Shown here piece after piece: positions 1 to 5,344 of a stretch of DNA of 5,344 bases. A model generated the notes under the pieces. It made no database searches and was not told the origin of the DNA. It worked only from the letters and a program-made list of their open reading frames with translations. Position numbers and translations under genes: made by a program. Source of the stretch: Lysobacterales bacterium (GTDB taxonomy: Bacteria > Pseudomonadota > Gammaproteobacteria > Xanthomonadales > Marinicellaceae); assembly GCA_027083915.1 (NCBI GenBank), contig JALWML010000215.1:1-5344 (forward strand), written 5' to 3'. Position 1 is the first letter of the stretch. Every line of letters starts with the position of its first letter.

Positions 1-1014
1 TCCAATTACTACATGAAATTTAGTTCTCGCTTACAAAGTCGGTTTGATGGCACTTTTAATAGTGATGACTCTTCGTATACAAAAAAATATCGATTTAGAA
101 GAGCTAGATTTAAATTTGATGGCTTTGCTTTTACGCCAAAGCTTGTATATAAAATTGAGTATGATTTAGTTAATTCACAAATGCTTGATGCTGTACTAAA
201 GTGGAATTTTGCTGGAAATTTTAAATTGTGGGTTGGTCAAACAAAGCTTCCAGGAAATAGAGAGCGTGTTATTTCATCACAAAAACTTCAGTTTGTTGAT
301 CGTTCACTATTGAATTCCAAATTTACTATTGATAGAGATGAAGGTATTCAACTCAGACACCATTTTAATGCGGGTGATTGGCTAATTAGAGAAGCATTCT
401 CAATATCAAAAGGTGAAGGAAGAATATATAAAGGTGAAAACTTTGGTAATGATTATACGGCTAGAGTAGAATTCTTACCATTTGGGAAGTTTGCAGGAAA
501 AGGGGATTACTTTAGTGCTGATTTAAAAAGAGAACCTGATCCAAAATTAGCTATAGGCATTAGCTATGATTACAACAATAATGCCATTAAATCGCGCGGG
601 CAATTAGGCAGTGTTTTGTCTGAAACAAGGGACTTAGAATCAGTCTTTATTGATATGATGTATAAGCATAATGGTCTTTCAGTAATGGCAGAATACGCGA
701 ATAAGAAAGTAGCTAACGGATCTCCTGTAATATTCAACACAGATGGAAACCTATTAGAGTCATTTTACACGGGTTCTGCAGTAAATGCTCAAATGGGTTA
801 TTTATTTAACAATAATTGGGAAGTCTCCGGTAGGTTTACAACAGTTTCTCCAGAAGCAGAAACTTTAAATAATGACTTAAGGCAGTACACTATTGGACTT
901 TCTCGATATATAGTTGGTCATAATTTAAAAATACAGAGTGATTTTTCTTTATTAAAAGAAGCCAGTAAAGCTGATAAAAGAATAATCCGATTACAGCTAG
1001 AACTGGCTTTTTAA
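1..1014 (+). CDS. OprO/OprP-like phosphate-selective porin, 5' end missing
   Basis: C-terminal 337 codons of an outer-membrane beta-barrel porin of the phosphate-selective porin O/P type. The frame is open back to base 1 (Ser-Asn-Tyr-Tyr precedes the first ATG at 13), so that ATG is internal and the signal peptide and N-terminus lie upstream of the window. Numbering from that ATG, visible landmarks are an Arg-rich strand (FRRARFKFDG, about 28-37), LDAVLKWNFAGNF (58-70), the block GQTKLPGNRERVISSQKLQF (75-94), VDRSLLNSKFTIDRD (95-109), EFLPFGKFAGKGDY (153-166) and a C-terminal strand ending LQLELAF. A final Phe is the usual signal for BAM-dependent insertion. Alternating polar and hydrophobic residues run throughout. 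The Lys/Arg-rich strands suit anion passage, though the actual substrate is inferred. From memory, the GQTKLPGNRERVISSQ and FLPFGKF blocks are typical of Bacteroidota members rather than Pseudomonas OprP. The gene converges on the second porin across a shared terminator. Confidence 0.85.
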   Translation, partial: SNYYMKFSSRLQSRFDGTFNSDDSSYTKKYRFRRARFKFDGFAFTPKLVYKIEYDLVNSQMLDAVLKWNFAGNFKLWVGQTKLPGNRERVISSQKLQFVDRSLLNSKFTIDRDEGIQLRHHFNAGDWLIREAFSISKGEGRIYKGENFGNDYTARVEFLPFGKFAGKGDYFSADLKREPDPKLAIGISYDYNNNAIKSRGQLGSVLSETRDLESVFIDMMYKHNGLSVMAEYANKKVANGSPVIFNTDGNLLESFYTGSAVNAQMGYLFNNNWEVSGRFTTVSPEAETLNNDLRQYTIGLSRYIVGHNLKIQSDFSLLKEASKADKRIIRLQLELAF

Positions 1015-1044
1015 ATAACACCAAAATCCTGATTTTGTTCATGT

Positions 1045-1071
1045 AAAAGAGTCTTTTAAGACTCTTTTTTT
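1045..1071. terminator. Bidirectional intrinsic terminator between convergent porin genes
   Basis: A perfect inverted repeat: AAAAGAGTC (1045-1053) pairs with GACTCTTTT (1060-1068) around the loop TTTTAA, and two further A-T pairs could form at the top. A run of seven T follows on the plus strand (1065-1071). On the minus strand the stem ends in four T. It begins 31 bases after the stop of the left porin and lies 16 bases past the stop of the minus-strand porin, so it can serve both genes, most strongly the plus-strand one. Confidence 0.85.
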
Positions 1072-1086
1072 GTGAGAAAAGTTTTT

Positions 1087-2294
1087 TCACTTAAATTTAA
1101 TTTTGAAGTCTAACTGTAGTCTATCATAATCAGTTTGAGTTGTTTGACTTTGTCCAATCTCTGAATCAATGTAAGTCAGGCCAAGTGCCATGTTCTTATT
1201 TAAACCGTATCCTGCTTTTAATAAAAACCCTGTAGAATCAGTGTTGCCACCAGCAAAATCCGAATCATTAAATAAGCCAATAACAGCATCTGCCTCAACA
1301 TCTAAATAAGCCAAACCTACATCCCATGAGCCTTTGTTTTTAACTTTTCCAAGCTTAAAGCCAATGGTATAAGCTGAATCTGCATCATTTGCCGCTGTAT
1401 TTTGGTAGTAATTACCATACATAGAGAAAGGTTGGGTTGCTAACTTGGCTTTATATTCTAGAAATAATTCAGCGATATTATAATCATTGGTTAGTCTTCT
1501 GTTAGAATCAACCGTATTTCCCCGCCCTTTACCATCAAACAAGGGTATGTTCCTTTTAAGGTTTGAATAATCATAATAGCCAACTCCAGCGATTAACGTT
1601 CTGTCAGAAAAAGCAATATCATGCATAACTTGACCACCAAACATCAATGTGTCATCGGCTGTTTTGCGTTCTTCCACATCAAAACCAACTAAAGCAGTAT
1701 GAATAAGGTCGTTTTTGAACTTCAAAGCAAAGCCTTCTGGGTTTAAATCACTGTCCCAAAAGATAGGGTTTTTACCAGCGCGATGAAAAGAGTTTTTCAT
1801 CTTGCCACCAGTATGGGTAAAAACATCGTTGAATTGATAATAAAAAAAAGCCAAGTCTAAACGCATATCTTTAGTCGAAAATCCACCATCTACGACTGAT
1901 TGGTTGAAACAGGGTCATCAGCGCTAGTGGCTAAACCAAGATTAAAGCTTAATTTATCATTTACCTTCATGCCCAGTTGAGCACGAAGCCTTACACGGTC
2001 TCTTTGACGAATTTCACTTCCTTTTTTGTCGATGTATTCATAGCGATCTCGAAAATCTGCTTTAAAGGTAAGGCGGTCGGTAATCGATTGTTTGTTGGGT
2101 TTTTCTTCTATCTTTTTGGCAATGGCTTCTTGTTTTTGTTCGCTTTGTTTTATTTTACTCTCGAGTTTATCAAGGCGTTGGGTTAAGAGTTGTATTTGTT
2201 GTCTTAACAATGCAATTTCTTGCGATGTTTCGCTGGCAAAAGCACTGTGGCTCATAACAGAAAGCAGGGATAAAAATAAGGCTTTGGTTTTCAT
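1087..2294 (-). pseudogene. Pho-box-controlled outer-membrane porin, split by a one-base frameshift
   Basis: A single porin gene read in two frames. The N-terminal part (2294 to stop TAG at 1890-1892) has a signal peptide, MKTKALFLSLLSVMSHSAFA, with likely cleavage before SE. A Gln/Leu/Lys-rich coiled coil follows (about residues 24-64), then the first barrel strands (LTFKADFRDRYEY, RDRVRLRAQLGMKV) and DDPVSTNQS. The C-terminal part (to TGA at 1087-1089) continues directly as VDGGFSTKDMRLDLAFF and carries the rest of the barrel, ending LQLDFKIKFK. One extra base near 1893-1900 would rejoin the frames into about 402 residues, normal for a trimeric porin. The architecture resembles the 'putative porin' family (Pfam Porin_5 type); the substrate is unknown, but the Pho box upstream points to phosphate or another anion. 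An in-frame ATG at 2303 would add three residues. I prefer 2294 because it gives a classic signal peptide, although neither start has a clear ribosome binding site. Whether the break is real or a sequence error cannot be told from one sequence. Confidence 0.8.
1890..1914 (-). other. Frameshift interval in the minus-strand porin
   Basis: The upstream frame reads DDPVSTNQS and then hits TAG at 1890-1892. The downstream frame is closed on its upstream side by TGA at 1915-1917 and reads FNQSVVDGGFSTKD. The shift must therefore fall in this interval. Adding one base after the NQS codons gives STNQS-VDGGFSTKD, so a single-base loss explains the break. There is no long homopolymer and no X-XXY-YYZ slippery heptamer in the interval. 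Confidence 0.8.
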
Positions 2295-2321
2295 GTTGTG
2301 CATTGACGATTTAAAATGTCA

Positions 2322-2327
2322 AAACTA
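2322..2327 (-). promoter_or_regulatory. Candidate -10 element of the porin promoter
   Basis: TAGTTT on the minus strand begins 10 bases after the end of the Pho box, which is the spacing at which PhoB-dependent promoters carry their -10 hexamer while the Pho box replaces the -35. The hexamer matches TATAAT at only three of six positions, so the assignment rests mainly on spacing. Transcription would start near 2315 and give a leader of about 20 bases. Confidence 0.4.
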
Positions 2328-2337
2328 CTCCTTCAAA

Positions 2338-2355
2338 ATGACAATTACATGACAG
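2338..2355 (-). promoter_or_regulatory. Pho box (PhoB operator) for the minus-strand porin
   Basis: Read on the minus strand, the site is CTGTCAT-GTAA-TTGTCAT: two 7-base direct repeats, 11 bases apart start to start, separated by an AT-rich tetramer. The known enterobacterial Pho box is CTGTCAT, a 4-base AT-rich spacer, then CTGTCAT. The first repeat is a perfect match and the second differs by one base. It lies 43 bases upstream of the preferred porin start, and PhoR and PhoB are encoded immediately on the other side. Phosphate-starvation control of the porin is inferred from this match. Confidence 0.82.
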
Positions 2356-2408
2356 TGATTTAATAATTGGTTTTTTATCAATTAAAAAATTGCTATCTAT
2401 CAAACAAT

Positions 2409-2414
2409 TATAAT
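2409..2414 (+). promoter_or_regulatory. Candidate -10 element for the phoR-phoB operon
   Basis: A perfect TATAAT, 21 bases before the phoR ATG, predicts a start near 2421. No good -35 lies at 16-18 bases; TTGCTA at 2390-2395 is too close, with a 13-base spacer. A second candidate, TACAAT (2424-2429), sits six bases before the ATG and would give a nearly leaderless transcript. The surroundings are very AT-rich, so chance matches are likely. The missing -35 would fit activator dependence, but no clear Pho box was found at the expected distance. Confidence 0.35.
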
Positions 2415-2435
2415 AATTCACGTTACAATACCTGC

Positions 2436-3725
2436 ATGAATAGAAAACCATTCAAAAAAGAACTAAGTTATGGACTTGCCTTTATATTGCTTGCAACAAT
2501 AAGCGGTTTTCTGACGGATAAGTGGAGTTGGAGTTTTTTACTGTGGACCTTGATTTATGTGCTTTGGAAATGGATTGAATTAGTGCATTTTTATCGGTGG
2601 TATATTCAGGGTGCAGATAAGGATAAAACGCCATTGAATCATGGAATTTGGCAGGTCTTAAGTTTATTCGTTTTACAAAATAAAAATAAGAATAAAAAAA
2701 TTGAAAAGAAAAACCAATATCTGCTTAATCAATTTAACACAATGGCACAAGCCATGCCTTATGCAACTGTTTTGTTGAATAAACGCTTTGAAATTGTATG
2801 GGCAAATCACTCTACAGAACAAATATTAAATATCCTTAATAAAAAGGATAAGAACTGTCGAATTGATAATGTTATTAATGACACATCATTTAAAAAATTA
2901 TTAACAGATTCATTAAAAGAGAGTGAGGTTAATATCCCTCATCCTAATGACCATAATAAACGTATTCATATTAAATTAGTGAAACTATCCAATAAACGTT
3001 ATTTGTTGGTTGCCCGTGATATTAGTGAACAAGATGCATTACGTCAATCACGTAAAGCCTTTGTGGATAATGCTTCACATGAGTTGCGAACACCTTTGAC
3101 AGTTATCACAGGTTATTTAGAAATGCTACAAAATGCAGAAGATATTCCTCGCTCTTGGCATCAAGGCATAGTACAAGCTCAGCAACAATCTCAACGTATG
3201 GAAAAAATCATCAATGATATGCTGAAACTCTCAAGCATTGAGCACGAACATTATATGGAAGATAATGATAAGACCATTGAAATGCCACAATTACTCAATC
3301 GCTTGATAAAGGATGTTAAAAATAGCTCAAAGGCAAAAAAGCACCACTTTTCTGCTAATATCGATTCAGATCTGAAAATCAAAGGCAATGAAGATGAAAT
3401 CACCAGCATTTGCCTTAATCTGCTCAATAATGCAGTTATTCACACAAAAGAAGGAAGTCATGTGTCTTTGCGGTGGTTTAAACAAGGTAAAAAAGCACAC
3501 TTATGGGTTTGCGATGATGGTGATGGCATAGCTACTAAGCATTTGTCTCACTTGAGTGAACGTTTTTATCGGGTAGACAATACACATGATAAGGACACAA
3601 CCTCTACAGGTCTAGGGTTGGCAATAGTTAAACAAATTTGTGATAACCATCAAGCAACATTAGAAATGGAAAGTAAATTGGGTAAGGGTAGCTGTTTTAA
3701 AATATCTTTTAGGAGTGAAAGTTGA
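2436..3725 (+). CDS. phoR: Phosphate regulon sensor histidine kinase PhoR
   Basis: An inner-membrane sensor kinase that would phosphorylate PhoB when phosphate is scarce and dephosphorylate it when phosphate is plentiful. The protein has 429 residues, close to E. coli PhoR (431). Two hydrophobic segments (about 10-28 and 33-50) with almost no periplasmic loop match PhoR, which does not sense phosphate directly but through the Pst transporter and PhoU (family knowledge; neither is in this window). A basic linker (about 82-92) and a PAS-like domain (about 95-195) follow. The H-box is FVDNASHELRTPLTVITGYL with His215 as phosphoacceptor. The N-box is NLLNNAVIHT (Asn332), the G1 box DDGDGIA (from Asp360), the F-box ERFYRVD (375-381) and the G2 box TGLGLAIVK (391-399). 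The frame extends upstream to a TTG at 2367, but ATG 2436 is preferred because it gives the family length and N-terminus. No convincing ribosome binding site precedes it. The stop overlaps the phoB start. Confidence 0.93.
   Translation: MNRKPFKKELSYGLAFILLATISGFLTDKWSWSFLLWTLIYVLWKWIELVHFYRWYIQGADKDKTPLNHGIWQVLSLFVLQNKNKNKKIEKKNQYLLNQFNTMAQAMPYATVLLNKRFEIVWANHSTEQILNILNKKDKNCRIDNVINDTSFKKLLTDSLKESEVNIPHPNDHNKRIHIKLVKLSNKRYLLVARDISEQDALRQSRKAFVDNASHELRTPLTVITGYLEMLQNAEDIPRSWHQGIVQAQQQSQRMEKIINDMLKLSSIEHEHYMEDNDKTIEMPQLLNRLIKDVKNSSKAKKHHFSANIDSDLKIKGNEDEITSICLNLLNNAVIHTKEGSHVSLRWFKQGKKAHLWVCDDGDGIATKHLSHLSERFYRVDNTHDKDTTSTGLGLAIVKQICDNHQATLEMESKLGKGSCFKISFRSES
3711..3715 (+). promoter_or_regulatory. 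Ribosome binding site that fixes the phoB TTG start
   Basis: AGGAG lies inside the last codons of phoR, six bases before the TTG at 3722-3724. It is the only strong Shine-Dalgarno sequence found in front of any gene start in the window, and it supports the non-ATG start of phoB. Confidence 0.8.
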
Positions 3726-4408
3726 AAAGTAAAATTTTAATAGTGGAAGACGAAACTGCCATTCGTGAAATGTTGACATTTTCTTTGATGCAATCTGGTT
3801 ATGTAGTTCTACAGGCAAAAACAGCTTTAGAAGCATTAAAGATTTTAGATGAATCAACAGCAGATATGGCAATTATTGACTGGGGTTTACCACAGATGAG
3901 TGGGCTTGAATTGGTTGAACGTATTCGGGATAATGAAGTTATTGCTGATATGCCAATAATGATGTTGACAGCACGAGCGCAAGAAGAAGACAAAGTAAAA
4001 GGATTAGAAACAGGTGTGGATGATTACATGACTAAACCTGTTTCGATTAAAGAACTACAAGCACGCATCAAAGCCCAATTGCGTCGTTCATCTGGTTTCA
4101 AAAAATCGCACGTATTAGAAGCTGGCAAAATCTTAATGGATTTAGACTCCCATAAAATTAGCATTGATGGCAATGAAATGACACTTAGTATAACTGAGTT
4201 TAATTTGCTTAAATTATTCATGAAAAATAGCGATAAACTGCTATCAAGAGAACAAATTCTTAACCATGTGTGGGGGCGAAATTCATTTGTTGAACTTCGC
4301 ACGGTAGATGTGCATATCTTACGTTTACGCAAATCTCTAAAAAAACACAAACTTGAAAAAATGCTAAAAACAGTTCGAGGCGCGGGTTACAAGTTTTGTG
4401 TGGAGTAA
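3722..4408 (+). CDS. phoB: Phosphate regulon response regulator PhoB
   Basis: An OmpR-family transcription factor that, once phosphorylated by PhoR, dimerises and binds Pho boxes to activate phosphate-scavenging genes. Its 228 residues match the usual PhoB length. The receiver domain (about 3-120) shows the acidic pair Glu9-Asp10, phosphoacceptor Asp53 in IIDWGLPQMSG, Thr83 in MLTARAQEEDKVKGLETG, and Lys105 in DDYMTKP. The winged-helix DNA-binding domain (about 130-226) contains SREQILNHVWG and the recognition helix region RTVDVHILRLRKSL, then TVRGAGYKF. These blocks are nearly identical to E. coli PhoB, which separates it from other OmpR-type regulators. Translation starts at TTG, overlapping the phoR stop as TTGA, which suggests coupled translation. 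A likely target, the Pho box at 2338-2355, lies just upstream of the operon. No terminator is visible after the stop. Confidence 0.95.
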   Translation: MKSKILIVEDETAIREMLTFSLMQSGYVVLQAKTALEALKILDESTADMAIIDWGLPQMSGLELVERIRDNEVIADMPIMMLTARAQEEDKVKGLETGVDDYMTKPVSIKELQARIKAQLRRSSGFKKSHVLEAGKILMDLDSHKISIDGNEMTLSITEFNLLKLFMKNSDKLLSREQILNHVWGRNSFVELRTVDVHILRLRKSLKKHKLEKMLKTVRGAGYKFCVE

Positions 4409-4428
4409 AATTATCTTAAAATAGGCCG

Positions 4429-4456
4429 TTCTTAAATGTCCTTTTAATGATAAAAT
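4429..4456 (+). promoter_or_regulatory. Candidate dnaE promoter with extended -10
   Basis: TGATAAAAT (4448-4456) has the extended -10 form TG-n-TAAAAT, matching five of six bases of TATAAT. A weak -35, TTCTTA (4429-4434), lies 16 bases upstream, which an extended -10 can tolerate. Transcription would start near 4463, leaving a leader of about 25 bases before the dnaE ATG. It sits in the 79-base gap after phoB. Confidence 0.5.
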
Positions 4457-4487
4457 AACGCGCTTTATTCCTTAAGCTTAATATTAA

Positions 4488-5344
4488 ATGCAAGCACAGT
4501 TTATTCACCTCAATGTTCACTCTGAATTTTCCATAGTTGATTCGACTATACGTATTCCTAAAATGGTGGATGCTTTGGTGGCAAATAATGTGCCAGCTGT
4601 TGCGGTTACTGATTTCAACAACATGTACGCGACTATTAAGTTTTTCAAGGCGACTACGGAGGCAGGAATAAAACCAATAATGGGAGCAGATGTTCAAGTC
4701 TTGGATGAACATGATGCCTCTTATTCTTTTATTTTATTGTGCATGAATAGGCAAGGTTATCTTAATTTAAGTGAAATAATTTCATTAGCACATCAAAAGG
4801 GTTACCACCAAGGTAATCCAAAGGTAAGAGAGTCATGGATTAAGGAACATAATGAGGGGTTGATTGCCATAAGTTCCAATATGCGAGGTGATATTGGTCA
4901 TCTTATTTTAGAAAAAAAGATGGAAGCAGCTGCTGATAAGATAGAAAAATGGAAACAAGTCTTTGGTAATCGTTTCTATTTAAGCATTGCGCGCATTAAT
5001 CAAAAGAATGAAAAATGGCACAATGATGCCACGATATATTTTGCGGCGCACCAGAATGTCCCGATTGTTGCCAGTAATGAACCGCGGTTTATGGTAGCTG
5101 ATGATTTTAATGCACATGAAGCACGTGTGTGTATTAACCAAGGCATGATAGTTGCAGATCCTCGTCGTGCCAAAACCTATACACGTGAACAGTATTTTGC
5201 TACACCTGATGAGATGGTTGAAAAATTCAGTGACTACCCTTGTGCCCTGCAAAATACAGTTGAAATAGCCAAACGTTGCAATTTTAGTTTTGAATTTGGT
5301 GAATACTTTTTACCCGACTTTCCTGTGCCAGAGGGTGAAACTAT
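4488..5344 (+). CDS. dnaE: DNA polymerase III alpha subunit, N-terminal part (cut by window end)
   Basis: The first 285 complete codons of the replicative polymerase subunit DnaE (full length about 1,160 residues in E. coli); the frame is open at the window end. The visible part is the PHP domain and the start of the polymerase region. FIHLNVHSEFSIVDS (5-19), AVAVTDFNNM (37-46), AGIKPIMGADVQV (59-71), GYLNLSEIISLAHQKGY (90-106), NEGLIAISS (122-130), VPIVASNEPRF (191-201) and ALQNTVEIAKRCNFSFEFGEYFLPDFP (253-279) line up with E. coli DnaE in order and spacing. Three positions that are His in catalytically competent PHP domains appear replaced (Asn9, Phe43, Arg200), as in E. coli. This suggests the PHP domain is inactive and proofreading relies on DnaQ. 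The ATG at 4488 gives the family N-terminus; no strong Shine-Dalgarno sequence precedes it. It is a housekeeping gene and probably not part of the Pho response. Confidence 0.95.
   Translation, partial: MQAQFIHLNVHSEFSIVDSTIRIPKMVDALVANNVPAVAVTDFNNMYATIKFFKATTEAGIKPIMGADVQVLDEHDASYSFILLCMNRQGYLNLSEIISLAHQKGYHQGNPKVRESWIKEHNEGLIAISSNMRGDIGHLILEKKMEAAADKIEKWKQVFGNRFYLSIARINQKNEKWHNDATIYFAAHQNVPIVASNEPRFMVADDFNAHEARVCINQGMIVADPRRAKTYTREQYFATPDEMVEKFSDYPCALQNTVEIAKRCNFSFEFGEYFLPDFPVPEGET

Noticed and set aside
1087..1866. An independent 259-residue gene starting at ATG 1866
   Set aside because: It has no signal peptide and no ribosome binding site, and its frame continues upstream with VDGGFSTKD, which joins the porin N-terminal half. 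It is the second half of one gene.
1890..1914. Programmed ribosomal frameshift in the porin
   Set aside because: A -1 shift would restore the frame, but there is no slippery heptamer, and porins of this family are not known to use frameshifting. Mutation or sequence error is simpler.
2316..2321. TTGACA on the minus strand as a -35 element
   Set aside because: It matches the consensus, but no -10 follows at 16-18 bases, and transcription would start inside the porin coding region.
1977..2352. Plus-strand open frames opposite the porin N-terminus
   Set aside because: They are antisense to the signal peptide and coiled-coil region, have no recognisable domain and are explained by its composition.
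2364..2392. Short inverted repeats (TAATTG/CAATTA and CAATT-AAAA-AATTG)
   Set aside because: Stems are 5-6 A/T-rich pairs in a very AT-rich spacer. They are expected by chance, with no T-tract terminator and no known operator match.
2367..2435. Upstream TTG start for phoR adding 23 residues
   Set aside because: The extension is Asn/Tyr-rich, lacks a ribosome binding site, overlaps the likely promoter and would exceed the usual PhoR length.
4472..4481. Palindrome TTAAGCTTAA before dnaE
   Set aside because: It is a 10-base AT-rich palindrome with no partner copies or known binding protein, likely chance.
4416..5252. Minus-strand open frames opposite dnaE
   Set aside because: They overlap a well-supported dnaE reading frame and show no domain or ribosome binding site.

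Overview
The window looks like an AT-rich gammaproteobacterial chromosome. The PhoR and PhoB homologues and the N-terminus of DnaE all align by eye with the E. coli proteins along their length. The AT-rich composition and gammaproteobacterial type would fit a marine sulfur-oxidising lineage such as SUP05/Thioglobus or a related symbiont, but this is only a guess.

Layout. (1) Positions 1-1014, plus strand: the C-terminal part of an OprO/OprP-like outer-membrane porin, with its 5' end outside the window. (2) 1045-1071: a symmetrical hairpin with a T-tract, which can terminate both this gene and the convergent one. (3) 1087-2294, minus strand: a second outer-membrane porin with a signal peptide, coiled coil and beta-barrel. 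It is split by a one-base frameshift near 1890-1914. (4) 2295-2435: a divergent intergenic region. It holds a near-perfect Pho box (2338-2355) oriented towards the broken porin, and candidate -10 elements for the rightward operon. (5) 2436-4408, plus strand: phoR then phoB, overlapping by four bases, with phoB starting at TTG behind a good ribosome binding site. (6) 4409-4487: a short gap with an extended -10 promoter and no visible terminator. (7) 4488 to the window end: the N-terminal quarter of dnaE, the replicative DNA polymerase III alpha subunit, cut by the window edge.

How it fits together. PhoR would sense phosphate status at the inner membrane and phosphorylate PhoB. PhoB would bind the Pho box and switch on the adjacent porin, which would let phosphate or another anion through the outer membrane. 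The first porin belongs to a family named for phosphate selectivity, so positions 1-4408 read as a compact phosphate-starvation locus: sensor, regulator, a target site and two outer-membrane channels. dnaE appears to be an unrelated housekeeping neighbour.

Most notable points. The Pho-box porin is disrupted by a single-base shift, which is either a recent real mutation or a sequence error. The first porin resembles Bacteroidota porins more than Pseudomonas OprP, which suggests horizontal transfer. The phoR-phoB order is the reverse of E. coli. No CRISPR array, RNA gene, insertion sequence or clearly new system was found.
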